From positions 5,444 through 26,314 of the forward strand of contig DJFY01000049.1 of the NCBI GenBank assembly GCA_002431545.1: 20,871 nucleotides of DNA. The letters run 5' to 3'. The stretch comes from Cellvibrionales bacterium UBA5860. GTDB taxonomy: Bacteria; Pseudomonadota; Gammaproteobacteria; Pseudomonadales; Porticoccaceae. Of the stretch, positions 8,307-16,581 are shown one piece after another. The notes under the pieces were generated by a model. It was not told the origin of the DNA. It worked only from the letters and a program-made list of their open reading frames with translations, and ran no database searches. The first letter of the stretch is position 1. The number at the start of each line of letters is the position of its first letter. The position numbers and the translations under genes are program-made.

Positions 8307-9341
8307 ATGAAAATCGACATGATGAGTAATCCACTGGAACTGCATGCTATTCAACGTATGGCACGCGAGGTGGAACAAGCGGGCTTTAGCGGGATTACCT
8401 TTACTGAGGGCGGACGCACCGCCTATCTGTCCGTCGCGGCGGCGGCTCTGGTTACGCAACGTCTTGAATTTGCCACCGGAATTGCTGTGGCTTTCCCCCG
8501 CAGCCCGATGATTACCGCAGCTACCGCATGGGAGCTTCAGGAGGCCAGCCGGGGGCGTTTTCGGCTCGGCCTAGGCACCCAGGTGCGGGCTCATATTACA
8601 CGGCGTTACGGCGTCGAATTCGATCCGCCTGGCCCGCGCATGAGAGATTACATTAGCGCAGTTAAGGCAATATTCAGAGCTTATCGTGGTGAAGAAAAAC
8701 TGAATTACGACGGGACCTATTACAAATTGACACTGTTGAATAACATGTGGTCGCCGGGGTCGATTGACTATCCTGATCCTGCGATTGATGCTGCCGCCGT
8801 TAACCCCTATATGCTAAAGATGGCCGGGGAGCTGTGCGACGGTGTACAGGTGCATCCGTTTCACAGTCAGCGCTATATTGAAGACAAACTACTGCCGGCT
8901 GTTGCCGATGGCGCGAACAGGACGGGCCGAGAAGCTGGCGACGTCGATTTACTGGTGCCCGTGCTGACCATTGTCGGCGATACCGAAGAACAAAAGGCAG
9001 CGTCTAGGGAATTTTGTCGGCAACAGGTCGCATTTTACGGGTCTACACCCAACTATGCGTTTCAGTTCGATCTGCTCGGCTTCGCCGGCACGACTGCCAA
9101 AATCAGGGAACGGCAAAAAGCCGGCGATATGGCCGGGATGTCAGCTGTTATCAGCGACGAAATTCTGAGCCACTTTACCGTTGAAGCCCGCTGGGACGAT
9201 TTGGCCGACCGGCTGGTGAGTCGCTATCGCGGTGTCGCTGAGCGCCTGATCATCTATACCGCGGGTATGGATTACGCCCGCGATCCAGCCACCATAGGAC
9301 CCTGGGGTGAAGTCGCGAGGGCTGTGGTTGCAAGTAAATAG
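8307..9341 (+). CDS. LLM-class (luciferase-like) flavin-dependent oxidoreductase, TIGR03617-like
   Basis: A TIM-barrel oxidoreductase of 344 residues using a reduced flavin (F420 or FMN). It resembles the group annotated as TIGR03617, F420-dependent LLM class. Support comes from the N-terminal strand MKIDMMSNP, AREVEQAGFSGITFTEG, the segment LEFATGIAVAFPRSPMITA, RFRLGLGTQVRAHITRRYG, PPGPRMRDYISAVKAIFRA and the late IIYTAGMDYARDP segment. F420 use is unproven: most Gammaproteobacteria are not known for F420 synthesis and no F420 biosynthesis gene is present here, so FMNH2 is an alternative. The gene stands alone, divergent from yqhA (236-base gap) and convergent with the MBL hydrolase gene. 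A role in oxidising a hydrophobic or xenobiotic compound is inference. Confidence 0.85.
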   Translation: MKIDMMSNPLELHAIQRMAREVEQAGFSGITFTEGGRTAYLSVAAAALVTQRLEFATGIAVAFPRSPMITAATAWELQEASRGRFRLGLGTQVRAHITRRYGVEFDPPGPRMRDYISAVKAIFRAYRGEEKLNYDGTYYKLTLLNNMWSPGSIDYPDPAIDAAAVNPYMLKMAGELCDGVQVHPFHSQRYIEDKLLPAVADGANRTGREAGDVDLLVPVLTIVGDTEEQKAASREFCRQQVAFYGSTPNYAFQFDLLGFAGTTAKIRERQKAGDMAGMSAVISDEILSHFTVEARWDDLADRLVSRYRGVAERLIIYTAGMDYARDPATIGPWGEVARAVVASK

Positions 9342-9407
9342 CTTGCTTCAGTCGCATCAACGCTCGCGACATACCGAGGCCGGTAACCACTAAATAAGCG
9401 CCCTCCG

Positions 9408-10472
9408 TCAACCGAAAAGGCGGCGGGTGTCAGTGGGTGGCGGTGTCGATATATATCGGTAGTGAATCACGCCATCGCGGTCTTCCGAGGCCGCGTGACC
9501 ACCGGCTTCTAGCACGTCGCAATGACCCAACACTTCCGACATAACCGGTACCATCTGTTCTTTCCAGGCTTTTGGAAACAGTGCCTTGCCGATATCCATG
9601 GGGGACATCCATTCCTCCTTTTGCAGAATCCGGCTGATTTTCAGAAGGCGGCGATCGGTCGACAGATGATATGAGGCCATCAGTTCGCGATGATCGTCGA
9701 TCGGCGGCCCGTGGGAGGGATAAGTCACCCGTGCCGGATAAGGCGCCACTTTGGCTAGCGATTGTTGATATTCGACCAGCGACCGGGCGCGGGCCTCATC
9801 GCGTGAGCGGGGGATTTGTAGCAGGCAAACCGGTGTGATATTGGGTAATAAGTGGTCGCCGGAAAAAATAACGCGGCCTTCCGGTTGCCAGTAGATCACT
9901 TCATCTGGACAGTGGCCCGGGGTATGGACTACCTCGAGGGAAAACCCCGGGATATCGAGTACGTCGCCATCTTGCAGCAAGCGCGAGGGTTCCACCGGTT
10001 TAAAACTTTTAGCGACCGCTGCGCGGCGGGCGAGCGCAGCGTCGACGAGTTCCCTGTCGACGCCCCAGTAGGCGTAAAACTCTTTTTCGAGTGCCACCCG
10101 TTCCGGAGGCGGCAGCATGCGCTCTACGGTTAACCACAGGTTTTCGTGGGCCCAAAGCTCGCAACCCGAAGTCTGTTGAATTCGGTGCGCCTGTCCGTAG
10201 TGGTCGGTGTGACCGTGGGTCAGGATAATTTTGCCGATGTCTGCCACACGGCAGTCGAGCTTTTCGAGCCCCTGGGTCAGGGCTTGCCAGGCTTCTTCCG
10301 ATGCGACGCCGGTGTCGATCAGAATCAATTCGCCGCTATCGTCTTCGGGGAATATCAGATAACTGTTTATGTCGCCAAGGCCGGGAAATCCGGTCGGGGT
10401 GGGAATTCTACCGATGCGTGGTGAACTCTCGCTGTTGTCGAAACGCCGGACGTCGACTTCTTCATTGGTCAT
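9408..10472 (-). CDS. MBL-fold metallo-hydrolase (glyoxalase II/LACTB2-like)
   Basis: Metallo-beta-lactamase-fold hydrolase of 354 residues, probably cytoplasmic, likely hydrolysing a thioester or ester. The dinuclear metal site is intact: H86-x-H88-x-D90-H91 (THGHTDH), H187 in HTPGH, bridging D206 in FSGDH, and H254 in YPSHGP. After the core, about 90 residues form a helical and probable winged-helix tail, as in LACTB2-like proteins. The frame runs open upstream to 10703, but homology to the fold begins after the ATG at 10472. It lies 110 bases downstream of the second acyl-CoA dehydrogenase gene on the same strand and may be the last gene of that operon. CoA-thioester hydrolysis in the same pathway is plausible but unproven. 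Confidence 0.88.
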   Translation of the reverse strand: MTNEEVDVRRFDNSESSPRIGRIPTPTGFPGLGDINSYLIFPEDDSGELILIDTGVASEEAWQALTQGLEKLDCRVADIGKIILTHGHTDHYGQAHRIQQTSGCELWAHENLWLTVERMLPPPERVALEKEFYAYWGVDRELVDAALARRAAVAKSFKPVEPSRLLQDGDVLDIPGFSLEVVHTPGHCPDEVIYWQPEGRVIFSGDHLLPNITPVCLLQIPRSRDEARARSLVEYQQSLAKVAPYPARVTYPSHGPPIDDHRELMASYHLSTDRRLLKISRILQKEEWMSPMDIGKALFPKAWKEQMVPVMSEVLGHCDVLEAGGHAASEDRDGVIHYRYISTPPPTDTRRLFG

Positions 10473-10582
10473 GGATAACTCTTGGTGTGTTCTGATCTTT
10501 GGGTCACTAAAGCTGTTAGGGGCTCCCAGGTGAGGTAATAGGGCGAGCCGGTATTGAGCACGCTGACCGAATCCCAGGCCGG

Positions 10583-11731
10583 TTAGCCGCCGGTTGGCCC
10601 CATCAGCAAATCGGCAAGCCTGGCGCGCTGGTAGCTGGCGTCCCCGTAGAGCATTTGATTGTGCTTTTGCCGTTTGCTGTACAAATGCACATAGCACTCC
10701 CACGTGAAGCCGATGCCACCGTGAAACTGAATGGCCCGGTTCGACGAGTAGGCGGCCACGTCCGACGCTCTGGCCTTGGCCATGCGAGCGAATTTGGCGG
10801 CGTTCTCCGGTTCACTATCGACAGCACAGGCCGCGTTGTATACCAGCGATCTGGCGTGATCGATCATGATCATCAAGTCGACAAGCGGGTGTTTGACCGC
10901 CTGAAAAAAGCCCAGTGGCCGGTCGAACTGATGGCGAACCTTGGCGTACTCGACGGTCGTCTGCAGCAGCCATTCGCCGGCGCCGACCATATCTGCCGCA
11001 ACCAGGGTCAAAATGCCGGGCTCGGCTCGCTCGAGCACCGCGTTGCCGGTGCCAGCCTGTGCCAGTATTTGGTGGTCGGATACGTCGACATCTCGGAACT
11101 CGATGTGGGCCTGATCCCGGGTGAGGTCGATGATCGCATCGGGAGTGATTTCGACGCCGGATTCGGCTGCCGGGACACTGATCAGCATGATGCCGTCGGC
11201 CGCTTTCGCCTTGACTATGAGCGTGTCGACCTTGCGGGCGTCCTGAACGAACCAGGCACTACCGGAGAGTTTGCCGTTGGCATAGGTCGCGTCAGTGTCG
11301 TCCGGGAGCCAGGAACCGGATCGGGGTGTCGCAGCCAATGTTACCGCCTGTCCTTCCGCGACAGCACTCAATAGAGACCGGGCGGCGGGGGTATCGCACT
11401 CGCGCAGCACCAGGCTGCTGTTGGCCGTAGCAATGAAAGGTGCCGGCAGGCCGGCGCGTCCCGTTTCTTCTACGACCGAAGCCAGGGCCACCAGACTCAT
11501 GCCAATGCCGCCCTCGGATTCCGGAACGACAATTGTCGTCCAGCCGAGTTCAACAATGTTGTTCCACAGATCCTGGTCCCATTTGCAGTCGGGCTTGCGC
11601 CCGGGGTCCGGATTGTCAGCCACCAGTGCATGCAGGCGGTCCGTGGACAGATTGTCCTCGAGAAATTTCCTGGCGGTGTCGCGTAACATTTTTTCGTCTT
11701 CACCAAAGCCGAAATTCTTGGGTTGAGTCAT
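10583..11731 (-). CDS. Acyl-CoA dehydrogenase family protein, probable non-catalytic beta subunit of a heteromer
   Basis: A 382-residue acyl-CoA dehydrogenase fold. It keeps the C-terminal FAD-site segments RHQFDRPLG (266-274) and QFHGGIGFTWE (335-345). It lacks the usual mid-domain SEPxAGSD motif, having AATPRSGSWLPDD there. It has no acidic residue at either known catalytic-base position: the isovaleryl-CoA dehydrogenase Glu254 position aligns by eye with Ile240, and the MCAD Glu376 region reads LYGDASYQR. This is the pattern of the second subunit of heteromeric steroid-type acyl-CoA dehydrogenases. It lies 47 bases downstream of the catalytic-type subunit and is probably translated from the same mRNA. 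The start at 11731 is preceded by AGAAAG. Substrate unknown. Confidence 0.9.
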   Translation of the reverse strand: MTQPKNFGFGEDEKMLRDTARKFLEDNLSTDRLHALVADNPDPGRKPDCKWDQDLWNNIVELGWTTIVVPESEGGIGMSLVALASVVEETGRAGLPAPFIATANSSLVLRECDTPAARSLLSAVAEGQAVTLAATPRSGSWLPDDTDATYANGKLSGSAWFVQDARKVDTLIVKAKAADGIMLISVPAAESGVEITPDAIIDLTRDQAHIEFRDVDVSDHQILAQAGTGNAVLERAEPGILTLVAADMVGAGEWLLQTTVEYAKVRHQFDRPLGFFQAVKHPLVDLMIMIDHARSLVYNAACAVDSEPENAAKFARMAKARASDVAAYSSNRAIQFHGGIGFTWECYVHLYSKRQKHNQMLYGDASYQRARLADLLMGPTGG

Positions 11732-11778
11732 GTGCTTTCTATCTCGTTCGCTAACTGAAATCGTGCCCGATATTTTTT

Positions 11779-13017
11779 CTACTTGGATTTGGCCAGGCCC
11801 AGCACGCGTTCGCCGAGAATATTGCGCTGAATCTCGTTGGTGCCGGCGGCTATGGTGACGCCGTAAGAATTCATATAGGACAGAGGCCATTCGCCACCAA
11901 CAGGTGCGTGTGCGTCGCCGAGGTAGAGTGAGCTGGCGGCGCCCTCTATTTCCATGGCCAGCGCACTACAATCCTGACGTATCTCGGACATCACCAGTTT
12001 CGATTGCAGGGGAATACGCATGGGGTGGTCGCACAGACCGGCCACGCGCGCCCGGCGCGCGCCCTGGCGCGAGCCTTCCTGACGAATGATCATTTCCATT
12101 ATTTTGTCGCGTATCACTGGATCATCGGCGGCCGTGGCGCCATGACGGGGCGACTGCCGGGCCAGGTCCATCAAGGCATAGGCGTTACCGACGTTGGTCT
12201 GCTGGTTGCTCGTCGCGCCACCACTGGACGGAGTCACCAGAGGGCCGGCGCTACGCTCGTGTAACAAGGTGGTTTGCGCCACCTGCCAGCCTTTGCCGAG
12301 CTCGTCGAGCAGGTAGTCTTCCGAGACTTCCAGATTGTCAAAGAACACTTCGTTGAAGCCGGTCTCTCCGGTAATTTTAATCAGCGGTCGCACTTCGACG
12401 CTCTTGCCCAGCTCCGACTTGATGGGTACGACGAAATAGGACAGGCCGTCGTATTTGCTGGATTTGTCGGTACGCAGTAAAAGAATCATCCAGTCGGCAA
12501 AATGTGCCAGCGAGGTCCAGACTTTGTGACCGTTGATTACCCACCTGTCGCCTTTGCGCTCGGCAAAGGTCTGTACGTTGGCCAAGTCTGAGCCGGCGCC
12601 CGGTTCGCTAAAACCCTGGCACCAGATGTCCTCACAGGAAAATAAACGCGGCAGCAGTTGTTCTTTCAAGGCCGGCTTGCCGTGAAAGTGGATGGTGGGT
12701 GCGGCCATGCCCAAACCGAGGATATTGGGCAGGAAGGGCTTGCCGGCACGCTGCATTTCCTGGTTGGCGACTATCTGGCAGTCGGTGCGACCGCCGCCAC
12801 CTTCGGCTACCGGGTAATCACAACCGATCAGGCCTGCGTCATAGGCTTCTCGTTGCCAGTTGCGCAGGTAATCCATTTGTTCGGTGTGCATGATTTCGAT
12901 AGCCGACTGAGGCAGGCGTACCGGCGGCGGTTCCTGCTGGTGTTGGCTCAACCAATCCTGGCAATAGGCGCGAAATTCGGCCTGTTCAGGAGAGTCTTTT
13001 TTTTGTTCGACGGACAT
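11779..13017 (-). CDS. Acyl-CoA dehydrogenase, probable catalytic alpha subunit of a heteromer
   Basis: A 412-residue acyl-CoA dehydrogenase that should introduce an alpha-beta double bond into an acyl-CoA using FAD. Visible motifs are GFSEPGAGSDLA (135-146), VWTSLAHFADW (166-176), GFNEVFFDNLEV (220-231) and the C-terminal AAGTNEIQRNILGERVLG. The MCAD-type base position (just before GTNEIQ) is Ala391, but Glu254 in LLHERSAG aligns with the catalytic Glu of isovaleryl-CoA dehydrogenase. It lacks the RxxFG and QxxGGxG FAD-contact motifs found in its neighbour, so it probably needs that protein for a complete site. AAGGTGA just upstream of the ATG is a good ribosome site. First gene of a minus-strand operon with the second dehydrogenase and an MBL hydrolase. 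Confidence 0.93.
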   Translation of the reverse strand: MSVEQKKDSPEQAEFRAYCQDWLSQHQQEPPPVRLPQSAIEIMHTEQMDYLRNWQREAYDAGLIGCDYPVAEGGGGRTDCQIVANQEMQRAGKPFLPNILGLGMAAPTIHFHGKPALKEQLLPRLFSCEDIWCQGFSEPGAGSDLANVQTFAERKGDRWVINGHKVWTSLAHFADWMILLLRTDKSSKYDGLSYFVVPIKSELGKSVEVRPLIKITGETGFNEVFFDNLEVSEDYLLDELGKGWQVAQTTLLHERSAGPLVTPSSGGATSNQQTNVGNAYALMDLARQSPRHGATAADDPVIRDKIMEMIIRQEGSRQGARRARVAGLCDHPMRIPLQSKLVMSEIRQDCSALAMEIEGAASSLYLGDAHAPVGGEWPLSYMNSYGVTIAAGTNEIQRNILGERVLGLAKSK

Positions 13018-13322
13018 GGGTCACCTTGCTTCTGGAAAACGATCGTGTTTCTGTCGATCTGGCCTGCGGGCACCCCGGCAGGTTCGGCGTGCCTCGGTAA
13101 AGCTCCGGCCCGAAAAGCCGCGGCCAGAAAAGCCTGTGCTTTGTATTGGATACGATCTTAACATTAATACCGCGCAATGGGCCCCGTACCCCGACGGGGC
13201 CATTTCGGTGCCCCAAAGCGGCTGCGCTGCTTAACTCGATGAGTCTGGCACATCGGGTTGTGTACCTTGCCCCGACAGTCTTCCTGTGTGAGGCTAGGAC
13301 ATTCATCACCCGGGGACGCGAT
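13018..13322. other. Divergent intergenic region, 305 bases
   Basis: This spacer separates the minus-strand dehydrogenase operon from the plus-strand sugar dehydrogenase and must hold both promoters. An AT-rich patch at about 13140-13170 contrasts with its GC-rich flanks and is the best place for them, but no -35/-10 pair with proper spacing was convincing on either strand. A strong GC hairpin lies at 13180-13201. No further gene is visible. Confidence 0.5.
13180..13201. repeat. GC-rich perfect hairpin in the divergent spacer
   Basis: GGCCCCGT (13180-13187) and ACGGGGCC (13194-13201) pair perfectly around the 6-base loop ACCCCG. The stem can extend by three A-T pairs past a bulged G. No T-run follows, and it lies between divergent genes, so it is not an ordinary terminator. 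It may act as a 5' leader structure or a regulator site. Confidence 0.5.
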
Positions 13323-14564
13323 ATGCTTTGTTTAAAGCGCATTACCAGGCTTTGGCTTGAAGCTTCGAATGCGTTAAAGAAAGTAAGTAATGCGCTGTCT
13401 ACTACTCCTTTGCGGTCGCCACGCTTATCGGCAATATGCCTTTTGTGGGTCGTGGCCATCGCAGCCGGATCCGCTGAGCCAGCGATACTTGGGCGAGGCG
13501 TCAGCGAAGGCATGCATTATCGAATCGAACGGGTGGCCGAGGGATTTGGCGTGCCGTGGGGGATGGCCTTTGTCGACGATACCTCTATGGTTGTTACCGG
13601 GCGTACTGGTAAGGCCTGGTTGCTCGATACAGAACGTGCTTCGGTAATGCCGCTGGAGGGTATGCCCGAGGTCTGGGCAGAAGGGCAAGGCGGCTTACTG
13701 GATGTGCAGGTGCAGCGAGACGCCGGTAAGACAAGTTGGCTTTATTTCACCTATGCGGCTGGGCGAGGCGGGCAGGGTGTTACCGTGCTGGCGCGGGCCG
13801 TATTAAACGGGGCATTGCTGACGCATTGGCAAACCCTGCTGGTGACTGAGTCCGCTACCGATACTGGACGCCATTTTGGCAGTCGCATTGCTTTCGACAA
13901 TGAGGGCCATGTGTTCTTTACCGTCGGCGATCGCGGTCATCGCCCGAATGGCCAGGATCTGATGACCCACGCGGGCAAGGTGCTTCGCCTCAACCTGGAC
14001 GGCTCGGTGCCGCAAGACAACCCATTTGTCGGCCGGGTGGGCGCACTGGACGAGATATGGAGCTATGGCCACCGGAACCCGCAGGGTATTGTGTTCGATT
14101 TGCAGGGCGAGAAGCTGTGGCTCAGTGAACACGGGCCCCGCGGGGGTGACGAAATCAATTTGGTAGCAAAGGGCAAAAACTATGGTTGGCCACGGGTTTC
14201 CCGGGGACGGGAGTATCTGGCGCCGTTTGCCGTGGGTGAAGCAACCTCGCTGCCGGGCATGGAAGACCCGAAGCTGGTTTATGTGCCCTCCATCGCGCCT
14301 GGTAGCCTGATGCTGTATCGCGGCGCGGCTTTCCCTCGCTGGCAGGGGGATTTTTTTCTCGGAGCGCTCAAGTTGACTCACCTGAATCGCGTGCGTCAGT
14401 CGGTCGACGGTGAGCTGCGAGAAGTAGAGCGCCTGCTGGGCTCGTTGAATGAGCGTATTCGACAGGTCATCGAAGACAGGCACGGTTGGATCTATATCTC
14501 GACCGACAGCGGTCAAATTTTACGTCTTGTTCCAGATGTGGAGAGCGACCAGAGTTCAGGTTAG
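13323..14564 (+). CDS. Exported PQQ-dependent sugar dehydrogenase (Yli/GSDH beta-propeller family)
   Basis: A soluble six-bladed beta-propeller aldose-sugar dehydrogenase using PQQ and calcium, probably periplasmic. From ATG 13323 it has 413 residues. Conserved blocks are GQGGLLDV (121-128), HFGSRIAFD (184-192) with VGDRG (201-205), LRLNLDGSVPQDNP (221-234), YGHRNPQG (248-255) and EHGPRGGDEIN (269-279), then the terminal RIRQVIEDRHGWIYISTDSGQILRL segment. A hydrophobic stretch LSAICLLWVVAIAAGSA (35-51) looks like a signal-peptide core, but 34 residues precede it, so the N-region is unusually long. The true start could differ: the frame is open back to 13146 with another ATG at 13239, and the ribosome site before 13323 is weak. 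The physiological sugar is unknown. Confidence 0.88.
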   Translation: MLCLKRITRLWLEASNALKKVSNALSTTPLRSPRLSAICLLWVVAIAAGSAEPAILGRGVSEGMHYRIERVAEGFGVPWGMAFVDDTSMVVTGRTGKAWLLDTERASVMPLEGMPEVWAEGQGGLLDVQVQRDAGKTSWLYFTYAAGRGGQGVTVLARAVLNGALLTHWQTLLVTESATDTGRHFGSRIAFDNEGHVFFTVGDRGHRPNGQDLMTHAGKVLRLNLDGSVPQDNPFVGRVGALDEIWSYGHRNPQGIVFDLQGEKLWLSEHGPRGGDEINLVAKGKNYGWPRVSRGREYLAPFAVGEATSLPGMEDPKLVYVPSIAPGSLMLYRGAAFPRWQGDFFLGALKLTHLNRVRQSVDGELREVERLLGSLNERIRQVIEDRHGWIYISTDSGQILRLVPDVESDQSSG

Positions 14565-14648
14565 CAATTGGGCGGCGCATCGAATCGCCCGCCGCTCAAA
14601 ATAGCGCTATCTGCTAGGATACACAGTTCCGAATACTCCGACTGAGAC

Positions 14649-16196
14649 ATGCTCGAGAACACCAATTTATTTGCTTATGCCGGATTCGCCGTAGTTTTAG
14701 TCGCGGCTGCAACTATTATCTGGTGGACGCGAAGTCGTTTGCACCGGATTGAAAAAAGCCACGCGGAGGTTTCTGCGGTGGTGCGCGCCGCCGATCAGCG
14801 CCTTGCGGAGCGCGACGAGCGCATAGCTGCCTTGACGGTCGAACTTGCCGCGGAGCGCGACCTGGCGCGACAGGAACAGGCCAAAGGCGGTGAGATTCAG
14901 CAACAGGCCAGGGCTTTCGAAGTGCGCGCGCAACAGTGTGAGGAAAATCTTTTAGAGCTCAAACGGACTCTGGTCGCGCGCGAAGAGGATAACAGGGTCT
15001 TGCAGGAGAGGTTTGCCCAGCTGGACACTGAACACGCGCGTCTGAAAACCAGCCTGGAAGAAAAACAGAGGCATTTCGAGGATCAGCTGCGCTTACTGGA
15101 GCAGAATAAACACCAACTCAAGGTCGAATTTGAAAACCTGGCCAATCGTATTTTTGAGACCAAGGGCAAGGCTTTTACCGAGAGTAGCCGGCAGTCTCTC
15201 GACGGTCTGCTTGCGCCCTTTAAGCGCCAGATAGAGGAGTTTAAAAAACAGGCTGAGGACATCCATCACAAAGACACCCAGCAGCAGGCTCATCTGCGCG
15301 CAGAGCTAGGCCAGTTAAAGGAGCTCAACAAACAGATCACCGAGGAAGCCCACGCTCTGGCGACAGCGCTCAAAGGGCAGAAAAAAATGCAGGGTAATTG
15401 GGGTGAGTTGGTGTTGGAAAATGTCCTTGAACGATCGGGCCTGGTGGAAGGCCGGGACTACAGGCGCGAGGTGGCGCTAGCTCGTGAAGATGGTGGTCGT
15501 TCTCGTCCCGATGCCATTGTTTACCTACCGCAGAACAAGCACCTGGTTATCGATGCCAAGGTGTCGCTCAATGCCTACACCCGCTACGTCAACAGTGAGG
15601 ACGAGGCCGAGCGCAGTGTTGCATTGAAGGAGCACATCGACGCGGTAGCGGCGCGAATTCGTGAATTATCGGAGCGCGATTACCACGATTTGCCGGGCCT
15701 GAATTCGCCCGAGATTGTCTTTATGTTTATTCCGATCGAGTCGGCTTTTGTCGAAGCCCTGAAGGCCGATGAAACTCTTTTTTTGCGCGCCATCGAGCAA
15801 AATGTGTTAATCGCCACGCCAACCACCTTGCTGACCAGCTTGAATATCGTCCGACAATTGTGGCGCTACGAAGATCAGAATAAGCACACCGCCGAGCTGG
15901 CGAAAAAAGCGGACGGCGTATTTAAAAAACTCAACACTTTCCTGGCTAGTTTCCAAAACATAAAAAACGGTTTGGAGAAGGCCCACGAGGCCTACGATAG
16001 AGCGGAAGGCCAGCTCTTAAGTGGCAAGGGGAATCTGGTCAAACAGGTCAGCGAATTTAAGAAACTGGCGCCGGCGATTCGTCACGAATTACCCGAGTAC
16101 TTCACCGATCGCGCCGACCTGGAAATCGACCTGATATCGGATCGCACCTCAAAGATTGATGTGGATTCCGATGAATCCGAAACCGAAGGTAAATAG
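14649..16196 (+). CDS. rmuC: DNA recombination protein RmuC
   Basis: RmuC limits certain DNA rearrangements and is a predicted nuclease-fold protein. At 515 residues it is of normal length. An N-terminal membrane helix (about 7-26) is followed by a long coiled coil (about 33-245, rich in Glu, Gln, Arg and Leu). The RmuC domain follows: GNWGELVLENVLERSGLVEGRDY, then a PD-(D/E)xK-like pair D288 (RPD) and D302-A303-K304 (IDAK), FMFIPIESAFVEAL, LIATPTTLLTSLNIVRQLW, and GQLLSGKGNLVKQVSEFKKL. The start ATG at 14649 places the membrane helix directly at the N-terminus, as expected. It lies 84 bases after the sugar dehydrogenase gene. The C-terminus ends in an acidic tail. Confidence 0.96.
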   Translation: MLENTNLFAYAGFAVVLVAAATIIWWTRSRLHRIEKSHAEVSAVVRAADQRLAERDERIAALTVELAAERDLARQEQAKGGEIQQQARAFEVRAQQCEENLLELKRTLVAREEDNRVLQERFAQLDTEHARLKTSLEEKQRHFEDQLRLLEQNKHQLKVEFENLANRIFETKGKAFTESSRQSLDGLLAPFKRQIEEFKKQAEDIHHKDTQQQAHLRAELGQLKELNKQITEEAHALATALKGQKKMQGNWGELVLENVLERSGLVEGRDYRREVALAREDGGRSRPDAIVYLPQNKHLVIDAKVSLNAYTRYVNSEDEAERSVALKEHIDAVAARIRELSERDYHDLPGLNSPEIVFMFIPIESAFVEALKADETLFLRAIEQNVLIATPTTLLTSLNIVRQLWRYEDQNKHTAELAKKADGVFKKLNTFLASFQNIKNGLEKAHEAYDRAEGQLLSGKGNLVKQVSEFKKLAPAIRHELPEYFTDRADLEIDLISDRTSKIDVDSDESETEGK

Positions 16197-16581
16197 GACG
16201 GCTAACCACTATTGATGGTCTTGCTACCGATTATGGTTACTTGGCGTAGAAGAGGGCACGTGTTTTAAACAGCCTCCAAAGTCACTCCTATGTGCGTCAG
16301 GTCACACTGGTGTAGCGTGCCGTTGCCCGTGAACTTCACCGTTTGTCCCTAACGCTCAACCGCTCGAGAAAAACCCAACACAATCTGAACGTCCCCTTTA
16401 AATATTGCCGAATCGATCACTGTTTTGCCGACAGTGCTTGGCTAGTGTTGCACAACGTTAGCCGGGGGCGACCGTTTGCTCGGGTGCTTCTGAGCATCGA
16501 AGCCATTGCGATTATTGTTATGGCCTGCTTGTAGATGGATAACGAACGTTTGAACATGAAAGAGATATTCGGAGATCGGTA
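16197..16581. other. Intergenic region, 385 bases, upstream of the protease-like pair
   Basis: No gene is convincing here. A 63-codon open frame at 16343-16534 has no ribosome site and no recognisable protein features. The region holds an imperfect 24-base inverted repeat (16440-16463) and a smaller CACTG...CAGTG repeat just before it. No strong terminator follows rmuC. GGAG (16571-16574), 7 bases before the ATG at 16582, is the ribosome site of the next gene. Confidence 0.5.
16440..16463. repeat. 24-base imperfect inverted repeat
   Basis: GGCTAGTGTTG and CAACGTTAGCC pair around a CA centre, with 9 Watson-Crick and 2 G-T pairs (a slightly larger loop would form in RNA). It lies about 120 bases upstream of the first protease-like gene. 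It could be an operator or a leader hairpin. No T-run follows, so it is not an intrinsic terminator. Confidence 0.4.

Noticed and set aside
10655..11374. 239-codon plus-strand open frame inside the second acyl-CoA dehydrogenase gene
   Set aside because: Antisense shadow of a conserved gene; no ribosome site or family features.
14565..14648. GGGCG...CGCCC dyad between the sugar dehydrogenase and rmuC as a terminator
   Set aside because: Several alternative weak pairings are possible and there is no T-run, so it cannot be supported as a terminator.
16343..16534. 63-codon open frame in the spacer before the protease pair
   Set aside because: No ribosome site, no recognisable features, and it spans the inverted repeat.
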